From: JBFMEX01 sp040752215
GTDB taxonomy: Bacteria > Pseudomonadota > Alphaproteobacteria > Rhizobiales > Hyphomicrobiaceae
Length of the DNA: 45,431 nt
Direction: 5' to 3'
Assembly: GCA_040752215.1 (NCBI GenBank)
Contig: JBFMEX010000082.1
Location: 1 to 45,431 of the forward strand
Shown one piece after another: positions 25,752-37,054 of the stretch. A model generated the notes under the pieces. It was given only the letters and a program-made list of their open reading frames with translations. It had not been told where the DNA came from and made no database searches. The translations under genes and the position numbers were made by a program. Position 1 is the first letter of the stretch. The number at the start of each line of letters is the position of its first letter.

Positions 25752-25852
25752 ACGAGCGCGGCAAGCGCACGGCGGGTCCACTCGCCCGCCCACAAACGGC
25801 ATCCCCGCCCGAGGCCCGGCCGAAAGCTGACCGGCCAGCCTGAACCGGCGGA

Positions 25853-26740
25853 TCAGACGCCAGACGAAGAGGAGCGCTCCGCTCGAGCGCTCCTCTGCCG
25901 TTTGACGACCCGGTCGATCTCCTGAAGGTCCGCCACCAAGCGCTCGAACTCGGCGAGCGGCACCATATTGGGCCCGTCGGACGGCGCGTTGTCGGGATCC
26001 TGGTGCGTCTCGATGAACAGCCCCGCCACGCCGACCGCGACCGCGGCCCGCGCCAGCACCGCAACGAAGCGCCGGTCGCCGCCGGAACTCGTTCCCTGCC
26101 CGCCCGGCTGCTGCACCGAGTGGGTGGCGTCGAAGATCACCGGCGCGCCGGTCTCGGCCATGATCGGCAGTGCGCGCATGTCGGCGACCAGCGTATTGTA
26201 GCCGAACGAGACCCCGCGCTCGGTCAGCAGCACGTTCGGGTTGCCCGAGCCGACCACCTTGGCGACGACGTTTTTCATGTCCCACGGCGCCAGGAACTGC
26301 CCCTTCTTGATCTTGACCGGCTTGCCGGTCTCGGCCGCGGCGACGAGCAGGTCGGTCTGTCGGCACAGGAACGCCGGGATCTGCAGGCAGTCGACGACCG
26401 CGGCCAGCACCCTGCACTGGGCCGGCTCGTGCACGTCGGTCAGCACCGGCAGGCCGAGCGTCTCGCGCACCTCCTGGAACACCGCGAGCGCCGCCTCGAG
26501 GCCGAGGCCGCGCTTGCCGGCGAGCGAGGTCCGGTTCGCCTTGTCGAAGCTCGTCTTGTAGACGAGGCCGATGCCGAGCCGACCGGCGATCTCCTTGAGC
26601 GCGCCCGCCATCTCCAGCGCATGCGAGCGGCTCTCCATCTGGCAGGGACCGGCGAACAACGCGATCGGCGCGTCGTTGGCAAAACTGACGCCGCCGACCG
26701 CCACGCGCGCATTGGGTCTCGGCGGCTCGTGCTTGGTCAT
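25853..26740 (-). CDS. kdsA: 3-deoxy-8-phosphooctulonate (KDO-8-P) synthase
   Basis: A 295-residue KdsA. The N-terminal FAGPCQMESRSHALEMA, the substrate loop with KANRTSLAGKRG, VLTDVHEP and FDATHSVQQPGG are all family hallmarks. It condenses phosphoenolpyruvate with arabinose 5-phosphate to make KDO-8-P for the LPS inner core, so the cell is Gram-negative with KDO-bearing LPS. The C-terminal tail RSARAERSSSSGV is slightly longer than usual. GGAGA precedes the ATG at 26740. The GFA-family gene is 78 bases upstream on the same strand. Confidence 0.97.
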   Translation of the reverse strand: MTKHEPPRPNARVAVGGVSFANDAPIALFAGPCQMESRSHALEMAGALKEIAGRLGIGLVYKTSFDKANRTSLAGKRGLGLEAALAVFQEVRETLGLPVLTDVHEPAQCRVLAAVVDCLQIPAFLCRQTDLLVAAAETGKPVKIKKGQFLAPWDMKNVVAKVVGSGNPNVLLTERGVSFGYNTLVADMRALPIMAETGAPVIFDATHSVQQPGGQGTSSGGDRRFVAVLARAAVAVGVAGLFIETHQDPDNAPSDGPNMVPLAEFERLVADLQEIDRVVKRQRSARAERSSSSGV

Positions 26741-26818
26741 GGTGTCTCCGTGGCGCTGCTCCCGGAGCCCGGGATGGCGTGAATCGCGTTGGCGAGCCTA
26801 CTCCGCGTCCGCCGGCAT

Positions 26819-27259
26819 TCAAGCCTTGCGGTGGCCGCGGCGCACCGGCTCCACGCCCTTGCCGCCGAGCTTCGCGTAGCGCGGCAGGTCGTCGGATACC
26901 TCGAACCACGGCAACTGCTCGGCGACATGCACGTGCCCGCGCGGCACGAAGCGGCCGGGGTTCTCTAGAGTGCCGATATAGAGGTGCACCTCGCCGGGAT
27001 GTCGGGCATCCGAGGTGTAGGCCATCGGCGAGCCGCAGGTCGGGCAGAAGTAGCGCCACACGCCGGGTGAGGATTCGTAGGCGGCCGGCGTGCCTTCCAG
27101 ATACCGGAACTGGTCGACTTTGACGCCGACCACCGTCGCCACCGACGAGGAGGTGTGCCGGCGGCAGCTCTCGCAGTGACAATAGGCGACCCACAAGGGA
27201 TCGCCCTCGAACTCGTAGCGAATAGCGCCGCACAGGCAGCGCCCCTTGGTGGTCGTCAT
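26819..27259 (-). CDS. GFA/CENP-V family zinc protein
   Basis: A 146-residue protein with the seven-cysteine zinc pattern of the glutathione-dependent formaldehyde-activating/CENP-V fold. C8 and C10 are in GRCLCG, C27, C29 and C32 in YCHCESC, and C72 and C75 in FCPTCGSPM. Biochemical roles across the family vary and many members have no proven activity, so formaldehyde activation should not be assumed. The ATG at 27259 begins MTTTKGRC at the expected family start; the open frame upstream is unrelated. It is followed by kdsA. Confidence 0.88.
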   Translation of the reverse strand: MTTTKGRCLCGAIRYEFEGDPLWVAYCHCESCRRHTSSSVATVVGVKVDQFRYLEGTPAAYESSPGVWRYFCPTCGSPMAYTSDARHPGEVHLYIGTLENPGRFVPRGHVHVAEQLPWFEVSDDLPRYAKLGGKGVEPVRRGHRKA

Positions 27260-27533
27260 GGGCCTCTCCACAGCTCGATCCCGGGAAAGTACATCACCCG
27301 CCGCGCGGCGCCACCGGCGTGTGCGGCCCGATAGCCACAAAAGTTGCTCCTTGGGCTGATGCACTGCTGCCACAGCGCATCAAAACGTCGCGCTTGAACG
27401 CTGATTTATCGATACATTTTGTCGCGAATTGCCGCCGTCGGCTTGATCTCGCCACATCCGCCATGGAATGCCGCCCCCGCTTGCGCAACCCCGGCCACGG
27501 GGCGCGCCGATGTCAACGAGGGGAGTCTCATCC

Positions 27534-28079
27534 ATGTCGAGAGCAACGTCCATTGTGCGCCTGGCTGCGCTCGTGCTGCTGGCGCTCGCCGCCGTCTCCA
27601 CGACCACCGCCGGCACCGCGGAGGCCTCCACCGGCTGCCTGCCGGGCTCGATCAAGAGCACGCTCAATCAGATTCGCGCCAAGTTCGGCCCGGTCTCGAT
27701 CGTCTCGGCGCATCGGCCCGGCGCGCGCATCGCCGGCAGCGGAAAGCGCAGCTATCACGCCTCCTGCCGCGCGGTCGACTTCCATCCGCCAAAGGGCAAG
27801 TATGGCCAGGTGCTGGCGTGGCTCCGTGCCAATCACTCCGGCGGCCTCGGCACCTACAGCTGCGGAATGCACCACATCCATCTCGACAACGGGCCGCGCG
27901 TGCACTTCCACAAGTGCCAGGGCGCGAGCGGCAAGGTTTACGCCTCGCGCTCGTCGAAGTCCAAGCGCTATGCGGCCAAGGCGAAGTCGTCGAAGCGCTA
28001 CGCCGCCAAGGCGGCGCCGGCCAAGGCCAATGTCGCCACCGCCACCGCGCCGTGGAAGACGGCCGCAGTCGCGCGCTGA
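27534..28079 (+). CDS. Secreted M15-like peptidase (D,D-carboxypeptidase-like)
   Basis: A 181-residue precursor. Residues 1-31 form a signal peptide. The middle carries SAHRPG (58-63), SYHASCRAVDFHP (73-85) and HHIHLD (113-118), matching the peptidase M15A/YcbK layout, with H75, D82 and H116 as probable zinc ligands. Such enzymes trim murein cross-links or peptides. From about 134 the tail is Lys/Ala/Ser-rich with a repeated KRYAAKAK-type motif, perhaps a cell-wall or polyanion anchor. GGGGAG precedes the ATG at 27534. An AT-rich stretch near 27400-27425 may be its promoter. Confidence 0.8.
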   Translation: MSRATSIVRLAALVLLALAAVSTTTAGTAEASTGCLPGSIKSTLNQIRAKFGPVSIVSAHRPGARIAGSGKRSYHASCRAVDFHPPKGKYGQVLAWLRANHSGGLGTYSCGMHHIHLDNGPRVHFHKCQGASGKVYASRSSKSKRYAAKAKSSKRYAAKAAPAKANVATATAPWKTAAVAR

Positions 28080-28445
28080 TGCGTGGCGTGCCGACACCAT
28101 CTCGGCGCGGCGGAGCGATCCGCCGTGCCGATCGCATGCCAGCTCGGAGCCGGATTTCGTCCTTGCCGAGCCGGACGATGCCCTCGATCTGGATCTCGAG
28201 TTTTGCGCGGACGTCGCCGTTGACGTCGCCCTCGACAGCGATCCTTGCCGAGTCCGCCGTTCAACAGGCCGTCGCCGGATTGGCCCGCCAGGTCGTCGCG
28301 GCCTTCCCCAGGTGGTGATCGTCCTGCACCGGCCGCGATCCCGTTTATGCCGAGTTCGGTGGTATTCTATGCATTAATTAAGGTGAAAATTCACGATCTC
28401 TGGCGATCATCCGCTTCGACGTTTTCGTCGTGCGGGAGATCGAGC
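28080..28445 (+). other. Intergenic region of 366 bases
   Basis: It lies between two plus-strand genes. I see no convincing gene; one frame is acidic and coding-like (around 28150-28260) but lacks a start and a family. The right end, 28360-28400, is unusually AT-rich and holds GTGAA-AA-TTCAC at 28383-28394, likely part of the promoter for the PilZ-type gene. Confidence 0.4.
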
Positions 28446-28868
28446 ATGAAGCCGTCGGGCCGCGGCCAAGCAGCCGCCCCTCACACTGCCGTTCAGAGCC
28501 CCGTCGCGGAGAGCATCCCCGAGGCGCGATGGGCCAGGCGCAAGGCCACCAGGCTCAATGGACTGATCCTCGCCGAAGGACACAGCACGGCGCTGCCGTG
28601 CATCGTCGTCGATTCCTCCTCGACCGGCGCCCAGATCCACCTGACCACCGGTCGCGGCGGCACCCCGGCCACCAGCCTGCCCGATCGGTTCCGGTTGCAG
28701 ATCCCTTTCGAGCGCATCGAGCTCGACTGCTGCATCGCCTGGCGGACCGAGAAGAAGCTCGGCGTCAAGTACGTCTCGCCGGCGCGCGCGCTGGCCAAGG
28801 TGGAGCGCCCGAAGAGCACGATCGCGCCGAAGAAGGAGAAATCGGTGATCGCCAAGATCTTCGGCTAG
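28446..28868 (+). CDS. PilZ domain protein
   Basis: A 140-residue protein with a degenerate but readable PilZ domain. The arginine motif is RRKATR at 31-36 and the D-x-S-x-x-G motif is DSSSTG at 56-61. PilZ domains bind cyclic di-GMP through these residues. The first 28 residues look disordered and the C-terminal 25 are lysine-rich. GGGAGA precedes the ATG at 28446; the longer frame begins in the AT-rich intergenic DNA and is unlikely. A clear hairpin follows the stop. Confidence 0.78.
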   Translation: MKPSGRGQAAAPHTAVQSPVAESIPEARWARRKATRLNGLILAEGHSTALPCIVVDSSSTGAQIHLTTGRGGTPATSLPDRFRLQIPFERIELDCCIAWRTEKKLGVKYVSPARALAKVERPKSTIAPKKEKSVIAKIFG

Positions 28869-28895
28869 GCGCCGCCACGAACTAGACGAGTTGGC

Positions 28896-28930
28896 ACGCC
28901 GATCCAACACCTCGGATCGGCGTTCTCGTT
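28896..28930 (+). terminator. Terminator after the PilZ gene
   Basis: ACGCCGATCC at 28896-28905 and GGATCGGCGT at 28914-28923 form a perfect 10-bp stem with an 8-base loop, followed by TCTCGTT. The U tract is weak, but the position just past the stop and before the convergent gene fits termination. Confidence 0.7.
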
Positions 28931-28938
28931 GCATGCCC

Positions 28939-29343
28939 TCAGCGGCCCTTATTCATCTCCTGCGCCATGATCGCGTTGAGCGCCTTGAACTCCTGCGAAA
29001 GGCCGACGCAGGCATTGGGCTCGCCGTTGCAGGTGACGACCATGTCGAGGGTAATGACGTCGCCCTCCTGAACCGGGCGCCGGCACACAACCGCCGGATG
29101 CGCCCGATGGCCGGGCAGCGTGAACGTCCACATCGCCCAGGTGGACTTGTCCTGCAGCGCCACATAGGCCGCATCGCGGAACACCTCGGGCAGCTTGTCC
29201 TTCCCGGTCAGCTCGGCGAGCAGCGCGACCGGATCGCCGTTGGCGCGGGCGCACGGCGATTCCGAGGCAACCGCGCGGGGCACGACCAACGCCGAAATCG
29301 CGAGCGCCGCTCCGACGGCGGCAAGGTAGCGGGACGAGGCCAT
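28939..29343 (-). CDS. Small secreted protein of unknown function
   Basis: A 134-residue precursor with a signal peptide of about 27 residues (AAVGAALAISALVVPRAVA). The mature part has four cysteines, two early and two around the VVTCNGEPNACVG segment, suggesting disulfides. No metal or catalytic motif is evident. It ends just past the PilZ terminator and starts 33 bases after the alaS stop on the same strand. I do not recognise a family. Confidence 0.72.
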   Translation of the reverse strand: MASSRYLAAVGAALAISALVVPRAVASESPCARANGDPVALLAELTGKDKLPEVFRDAAYVALQDKSTWAMWTFTLPGHRAHPAVVCRRPVQEGDVITLDMVVTCNGEPNACVGLSQEFKALNAIMAQEMNKGR

Positions 29344-29376
29344 GGGCCATTCCTTCGCTGGTTGGGGGCGCTGCTC

Positions 29377-32076
<2,700 letters not shown>

Positions 32077-32505
32077 TCGAATCCTCTCGCCGCTCGGACC
32101 CTGCCCGCCCCGACGCGCATCTGCCTCGGGCCGCGCCGGGCGGCACGGCCCTCGCTTTCGCCTCGCGGATGGCGTGGACGGGAAAGACGCGAAGTCCGCG
32201 CGCCCGGATCGAGGGCGCACCGGGCCGGGCCAGACGCGCCCGACCGGCCACGCGGCCGCTTCGCAGCCCTTTTAGCGAGGGGGCCCGGGCGTGTCCAGAA
32301 ACGCTCGGCGGGGGGCGCCAATGCCTGTCGGGCGGGCAGTGCCAATCGTCCAGCCCCGTCCGGAGGTCGAGCGAGCCCTCCCGCGCAGCAAGCGGCCCAG
32401 AAGCGAGCGCCGCGAAGCACGCGCCTCGACACAAACGGGCGGCTCGCAGCCCGGACCCGCCCGCCGAACCCCTTGAGCCGCCGGCGCCCGGTCGGCGCCG
32501 AGAGC
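32077..32505 (-). other. Intergenic region of 429 bases between recA and alaS
   Basis: Very GC-rich, with long open frames on both strands that show only Arg/Pro/Ala-rich composition and no family resemblance. It should contain the alaS promoter and the recA 3' end. I see no RNA gene or repeat in it beyond the hairpin next to recA. Confidence 0.45.
32481..32500 (-). terminator. Hairpin just after recA
   Basis: Two GGCGCC-containing arms separated by a few bases form a strong stem within 25 bases of the recA stop. No U run follows on the transcribed strand, so it is a weak terminator candidate. Confidence 0.3.
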
Positions 32506-33642
32506 CTACCGCTTGGCGCGCGCGGTCTTGGCGCCGGTCTCCTCCGCGCCATTGTCGCCGTCGTCAGGGGCCACGCCGTCGTCCTCACCCTCGTCGGGCT
32601 TGGCGAGCATCCCTTCGACGATCAGGCCGGCGTTCTGGCGGATCGCCTTCTCGATCGCGTCGGCGATGCGCGGGTTGTCCTTGAGGAACATCTTCGAGTT
32701 CTCGCGGCCCTGGCCGATGCGCTGGCCGTCGAAGGAGAACCAGGCGCCCGACTTCTCGACGATGCCGGCCTTCACGCCGAGATCGACGAGTTCGCCGGTC
32801 TTCGAGATGCCTTCCCCGTACATGATGTCGAACTCGACCTGCTTGAACGGCGGCGCGACCTTGTTCTTCACGACCTTGACGCGGGTCTGGTTGCCGACGA
32901 CCTCCTCGCGCTCCTTGATCTGGCCGATGCGGCGGATGTCGAGGCGGACGGAGGCGTAGAATTTCAACGCGTTGCCGCCGGTCGTCGTCTCCGGGTTGCC
33001 GAACATGATGCCGATCTTCATCCGGATCTGGTTGATGAAGACGACCATCGTACCGGACTTGGAGATCGAGGCGGTGAGCTTGCGCAACGCCTGGCTCATC
33101 AGCCGCGCCTGCAAGCCGGGCAGGCTCTCGCCCATCTCGCCCTCGAGCTCGGCCTTGGGCGTCAGCGCGGCGACGCTGTCGATGACGAGCACGTCGACCG
33201 CACCCGAGCGCACCAGCGTGTCGGCGATCTCGAGCGCCTGCTCGCCGGTGTCGGGCTGCGAGATCAGGAGATCCTCGACCTTGACCCCGAGCTTCCTCGC
33301 GTAAACGGGGTCGAGTGCGTGCTCGGCGTCGATGAAGGCGCAAATCCCGCCCTTCTTCTGGGCTTCGGCGATCACCTGCAGCGTCAGCGTGGTCTTACCC
33401 GAGGACTCGGGGCCATAGATCTCGACCACCCGGCCCTTGGGCAGGCCGCCGATGCCGAGCGCGATGTCGAGGCCGAGCGAGCCGGTCGAGATCGCCTCGA
33501 CGTCGATCGACTTGTCGGCCGCTCCGAGCCGCATGATGGAGCCCTTGCCGAAGTTCTTGTCGATCTGCGCCAGCGCCGCCTCGAGCGCCTTGTGCTTGTC
33601 CATGGCTCCCCCTTCGACGACGCGAAGCTCCGGCGTTGTCAT
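32506..33642 (-). CDS. recA: Recombinase RecA
   Basis: A 378-residue RecA. Walker A is GPESSGKT at 77-84, followed by AFIDAEHALDP and the DNA-binding loops with GNPETTTGGNALKFYASVR. The C-terminal acidic tail is long (DEGEDDGVAPDDGDNGAEE) and ends KTARAKR. It forms filaments on single-stranded DNA for recombination and for LexA cleavage. The start at 33642 (MTTPELRVVE) matches the extended N-terminus of alphaproteobacterial RecA; MDKHKAL at residue 14 is an internal alternative. A GTTC-N7-GTTC SOS box lies 120 bases upstream. Confidence 0.98.
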   Translation of the reverse strand: MTTPELRVVEGGAMDKHKALEAALAQIDKNFGKGSIMRLGAADKSIDVEAISTGSLGLDIALGIGGLPKGRVVEIYGPESSGKTTLTLQVIAEAQKKGGICAFIDAEHALDPVYARKLGVKVEDLLISQPDTGEQALEIADTLVRSGAVDVLVIDSVAALTPKAELEGEMGESLPGLQARLMSQALRKLTASISKSGTMVVFINQIRMKIGIMFGNPETTTGGNALKFYASVRLDIRRIGQIKEREEVVGNQTRVKVVKNKVAPPFKQVEFDIMYGEGISKTGELVDLGVKAGIVEKSGAWFSFDGQRIGQGRENSKMFLKDNPRIADAIEKAIRQNAGLIVEGMLAKPDEGEDDGVAPDDGDNGAEETGAKTARAKR

Positions 33643-33761
33643 GATGTGTTCCCCTTATTCCACGAGTTGGTCGGCGTGGCAAACAAGGTGAATGTACCTG
33701 CTTTGTTCTCGTTTGTCCAGGGGTGATCAGACGATTGATCCAGAACGATGTTCTTATGAGT

Positions 33762-33776
33762 GTTCGCTCGGTGTTC
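33762..33776 (-). promoter_or_regulatory. Alphaproteobacterial LexA (SOS) box
   Basis: GTTCGCTCGGTGTTC is an exact GTTC-N7-GTTC, the LexA box of alphaproteobacteria (read toward recA: GAAC-N7-GAAC). A third GAAC/GTTC half-site lies one base out of phase beside it (GTTC at 33750-33753). It sits 120 bases from the recA start and 121 bases from the divergent GIY-YIG gene start, so it may serve both promoters. Confidence 0.8.
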
Positions 33777-33896
33777 ACGTCGTTTGGGGGTAGATGACGG
33801 CATTATCGATCATCAGCCCGACTGGGCCTAGCATCGAGCGACACGATTCTCCGAGCGGCTGCAGATCGAAGCGCCCGGGACCGAGGAGAGCAGCGG

Positions 33897-34379
33897 ATGA
33901 ATGCCCTTGCCCCCGAGGAGCTGTTCGCAAGGGGATCGGTCCCGATGCACGGCCCCGTGGTGTGGCAGACTCCCATTCCCGAGAACGGCTCAGGCGTCTA
34001 CGTCATGGCCCTCGCCGATCCGGCCCGCGTTGCGATCGATCACCTCGACGCCGACCAGCGCGGCCGATGGATCGGCGGGCAGCAGATCGTCTACATCGGG
34101 CGGGCGAGGCGGCTGCGCCGGCGCCTGTCCCAGTTCTACCGCCACCGGTACGGCGCCAGGAGCCCGCACCGCGGCGGCCAGTCGATCCTGCTACTCGACT
34201 GCGCCATGTTGGTCTATTGGAGCCCGGCCAGCGATTTCCGCGAAGCCGAGCACCGCATGATCGAGGCGTTCCGGGCCGCGGTCGGCGCGATGCCGTTCGC
34301 CAATCGCGTGCGCTCCGCGCAGGCGCGGCGGGCTCCGCGCGAGCGGCAAGATGGATGGTCGGAGCGAACCCGACCATGA
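33897..34379 (+). CDS. GIY-YIG-like domain protein
   Basis: A 160-residue protein with a GIY-YIG-type nuclease layout. GVY (33-35) and YIG (66-68) flank an inserted loop of about 30 residues, then RARRLRRRL supplies the conserved arginine, and E116 or E118 in FREAEH is the likely metal-binding glutamate. The insertion between the GIY and YIG elements is longer than in small UvrC/SLX1-type domains, so catalysis is unproven. The C-terminal 25 residues are basic and Arg-rich. It is divergent from recA, with an SOS box between. The ATG at 33897 follows GAGGAGAGC. Confidence 0.68.
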   Translation: MNALAPEELFARGSVPMHGPVVWQTPIPENGSGVYVMALADPARVAIDHLDADQRGRWIGGQQIVYIGRARRLRRRLSQFYRHRYGARSPHRGGQSILLLDCAMLVYWSPASDFREAEHRMIEAFRAAVGAMPFANRVRSAQARRAPRERQDGWSERTRP

Positions 34380-34390
34380 CATCTTGGGGT

Positions 34391-34407
34391 CAGACCCGCA
34401 GGGTCTG
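34391..34407. terminator. Short hairpin between convergent genes
   Basis: CAGACCC at 34391-34397 and GGGTCTG at 34401-34407 form a 7-bp stem with a 3-base loop in the 43-base gap between the GIY-YIG gene and thrS. No U run follows on either strand. Confidence 0.4.
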
Positions 34408-34422
34408 GCACCGCAACGCCCG

Positions 34423-36375
34423 TCACCTCACATCCGGCGGCACCGCCTCGGTGGCGAGCGCCGCCAGCGCTGCCTCCAGCGCCAGCACCGACTGGTCGGG
34501 GCTGCCCAAGCGTCGGATCGAGACCTTGCGCTCCTCGGCCTCGCGCTTTCCCACCACCAGGATCACCGGCACCTTGGCCAGCGAGTGCTCGCGCACCTTG
34601 TAAGTGATCTTCTCGTTCCTGAGGTCGGTCTCGACGCGCAATCCTGCGCTCCGCGCGAGCGCCGCCACCTCCTCGGCGTAGGCGTCGACGTCGGACACGA
34701 TCGGCGCGACGACGATCTGCACCGGCGCCAGCCACAGCGGAAAATGGCCGGCAAAGTTCTCGATCAGCACCCCCGTGAAGCGCTCGAGTGAGCCGAAGAT
34801 CGCGCGATGGATCATCACCGGCGTCTTCTTCTCCGAGTGCTCGTCGATGTAGAACGCGCCGAGGCGTCCCGGCAGATTGAAGTCGACCTGGGTCGTGCCG
34901 CACTGCCACTCGCGTCCGATCGCGTCCTTCAACACGTATTCGAACTTCGGACCGTAAAAGGCGCCCTCGCCGGGGTTGACCGCGGTCTTGACGCGCCCCT
35001 GTCCGCGCCGCTCGATCTCGCCGAGTACCTTGGCCATGATCGCCTCGGCGTGATCCCACTGCGCGTCGGTGCCGACCCGCTTTTCCGGTCGCGTCGAAAG
35101 CTTCACCACGATGTCGCGGAAGCCGAAATCCTCGTAGATCGAAAGCAGCAGGTCGTTGACCTCGAGGCACTGCGTCTCGAGCTGCTCCTCAGTGATGAAG
35201 ATGTGGGCGTCGTCCTGGGTGAAGTGGCGCACCCGGAGCAGCCCGTGCATGGCGCCCGACGGCTCGTAGCGGTGCACCTTGCCGAACTCGCCGATCTTCA
35301 GCGGCAGGTCGCGATAGCTCTTGAGACCGTTCTTGAAGATCTGCACATGACCCGGACAGTTCATCGGCTTGCAGCAGAACACGCGCTCGTCGGGTAGCTC
35401 GGTGACGAACATCATCTCCCGGTAATTCTCCCAATGGCCGGAGAGCTCCCAGAAGTGCTTTTCCATCATGTCGGGAGAGTTGACCTCGTGGTAGCCGGCC
35501 TTGGCCAGGCGACGGCGCATGTAGGCAATCAGCGTTTGGAACAGCGTCCAGCCCTTGGCGTGCCAGAACACGCTGCCTGGAGCCTCCTCCTGGAAATGGA
35601 AGAGATCCATCTCGCGGCCGAGTCTCCTGTGGTCGCGCTTCTCCGCCTCCTCGATCTGCTTCAAGTATTGGGCCAGCTCCTCCTCGCTCGCCCAGGCGGT
35701 GCCGTAGACGCGCTGGAGCTGCGCGTTATTGGCGTCGCCGCGCCAGTAGGCGCCGGCGAACTTCATGAGCTTGAACGCTCTTCCGATGGCGCCGGTCGAG
35801 GTCATGTGCGGGCCGCGGCAGAGGTCGAGCCACTCGCCCTGGCGGTAGATCTTGATCTCCTCGCCGTCGGGGATCGCGTCCACCAGCTCGACCTTGAAGT
35901 GCTCGCCTCTCTTGCGGAAGTAGCGCTTCGCCGCCTCGCGGCCCCACACCTCCTTCGTGAACGGCTTGTTGCGGGCGATGATCTCGCCCATCCGCTTCTC
36001 GATTCGCGCGAGGTCATCGGGATGGAACGGCTCGGCCTTGGCGAAGTCGTAGTAGAAGCCGTTGTCGATCACCGGGCCGATCGTCACCTGCGTGCCGGGC
36101 CAGAGCTCCTGCACGGCCTCCGCCATCACGTGCGCGCAGTCGTGCCGGATCAGCTCCAGCGCGGCCGGATCGGTGCGCGCGACGAAGTTGATCTTGGCGT
36201 CGGCGGTGATCGGGTCGGCGAGGTCGGCGAGCCGGCCGTCGAGCTGCATCGCGACGGTGCGCCTGGCGAGCGAGGGCGAGATCGACCTGGCGACCTCGAG
36301 GCCGGACGTGCCGGACTTGACCTTGCGCGCCGCGCCGTCGGGGAACGTGAGCGTGATCTCGGCCGATGCCGACAT
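34423..36375 (-). CDS. thrS: Threonyl-tRNA synthetase
   Basis: A 650-residue ThrRS with all domains. The TGS domain covers about 1-65. The editing domain has HDCAH (H78, H82). The class II core includes FREMMFVTEL-type wording, KPMNCPGH with zinc ligand C340, and GAFYGPKFEY. The C-terminal anticodon domain includes PVQIVVAPIVSD and ends with DVR. It charges tRNA-Thr and removes misacylated serine. GAGAGGAGGC precedes the ATG at 36375. It is followed by the convergent GIY-YIG gene. Confidence 0.98.
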   Translation of the reverse strand: MSASAEITLTFPDGAARKVKSGTSGLEVARSISPSLARRTVAMQLDGRLADLADPITADAKINFVARTDPAALELIRHDCAHVMAEAVQELWPGTQVTIGPVIDNGFYYDFAKAEPFHPDDLARIEKRMGEIIARNKPFTKEVWGREAAKRYFRKRGEHFKVELVDAIPDGEEIKIYRQGEWLDLCRGPHMTSTGAIGRAFKLMKFAGAYWRGDANNAQLQRVYGTAWASEEELAQYLKQIEEAEKRDHRRLGREMDLFHFQEEAPGSVFWHAKGWTLFQTLIAYMRRRLAKAGYHEVNSPDMMEKHFWELSGHWENYREMMFVTELPDERVFCCKPMNCPGHVQIFKNGLKSYRDLPLKIGEFGKVHRYEPSGAMHGLLRVRHFTQDDAHIFITEEQLETQCLEVNDLLLSIYEDFGFRDIVVKLSTRPEKRVGTDAQWDHAEAIMAKVLGEIERRGQGRVKTAVNPGEGAFYGPKFEYVLKDAIGREWQCGTTQVDFNLPGRLGAFYIDEHSEKKTPVMIHRAIFGSLERFTGVLIENFAGHFPLWLAPVQIVVAPIVSDVDAYAEEVAALARSAGLRVETDLRNEKITYKVREHSLAKVPVILVVGKREAEERKVSIRRLGSPDQSVLALEAALAALATEAVPPDVR

Positions 36376-36468
36376 GGGGAGCCTCCTCTCACTCGCTGCA
36401 TACCAAGCAGGTAAGACATGATCGCGGGGTAGATGCGCTGCAGTCCGGGCGCTGTCAAGGCGCGGGAC

Positions 36469-36843
36469 TCAAACGCCGGGCTCCGACTTCTCCCAGCGCC
36501 GCGCGATGTGGCGGCCGGTCCACCTCCCGTAGCGCCAGGGGGCGAGCGGGTGGCGCTCGGCGCGGATGTCGGGCACCGGATCGTAGCCGGCCGAGCCCCA
36601 CGGGTTGCAGCGGGCGATGCGCGACAGCATCAGCCAGAAGCCGCGCCAGGCGCCGTTGGTGTCGATGGCTTCGAGCGCATACTCCGAGCAGGTCGGCAGG
36701 TGCCGGCACTCAAGCCCGATCCACGGCTTGATCGTCCAACGGTAAAGGTGGACCGGCGCCTTGAGCAGCGCGGCTGCGAGCCCAGAACGCCAGCCGGTCA
36801 GCGCCGCCACACAGGCCCGATCATGATCCCTACAGCAGGGCAT
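36469..36843 (-). CDS. yidD: YidD, membrane protein insertion efficiency factor
   Basis: Contains the YidD signature: ECRHLPTCSEYA (C46, C52) and RIARCNPWGSAGYDPVP (C79). The amphipathic N-terminal helix with the sequence LKAPVHLYRWTIKP associates with the membrane beside YidC. The 124-residue frame starting at 36843 overlaps the hicA stop by 14 bases; a GTG at 36810 gives 113 residues and may be the better start. Here yidD lies next to thrS and hicBA rather than beside rnpA and yidC, where many bacteria keep it. Confidence 0.9.
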   Translation of the reverse strand: MPCCRDHDRACVAALTGWRSGLAAALLKAPVHLYRWTIKPWIGLECRHLPTCSEYALEAIDTNGAWRGFWLMLSRIARCNPWGSAGYDPVPDIRAERHPLAPWRYGRWTGRHIARRWEKSEPGV

Positions 36844-37054
36844 CGAGGTCTTCGCGTGTCATGGCGCAGTCCCGCAGAATCTTGCCGAGCAAACCCGGAC
36901 CGATCGTCTCGCCCGCATGCACCGGCACTACGGTCTTTCGCCCATCGGCGTGCTCGAGCCTGTGGTGGCTGCCGCGAGCCCGGACCAGAGCGAACACTGC
37001 CTTTCTCGGCACCGCTACAAGCTCCTTGCCGGTCAATGACGGGACCCGACTCAT
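36830..37054 (-). CDS. hicA: HicA-family toxin (mRNA interferase)
   Basis: A 74-residue HicA-type protein with a double-stranded RNA-binding-like fold. LTGKELVAV gives the first helix, RGSHHRLEHADG carries the catalytic histidine (H30/H31), and VPVHAGETIGPGLLGKILRDC completes the fold. HicA degrades mRNA when free of HicB. The ATG at 37054 overlaps the hicB stop in ATGA. The order is antitoxin first, as in many alphaproteobacterial pairs. The first helix contains VPRKAVFALV, a slightly unusual wording for the family. Confidence 0.88.
   Translation of the reverse strand: MSRVPSLTGKELVAVPRKAVFALVRARGSHHRLEHADGRKTVVPVHAGETIGPGLLGKILRDCAMTREDLDALL

Noticed and set aside
28137..28318. 60-residue plus-strand frame before the PilZ gene
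   Set aside because: Ser/Ala/Arg-rich, no ribosome site, and no recognisable family.
32077..32505. Search for a small RNA or gene between alaS and recA
   Set aside because: Only GC-rich sequence with no promoter plus terminator pair and no coding signal.
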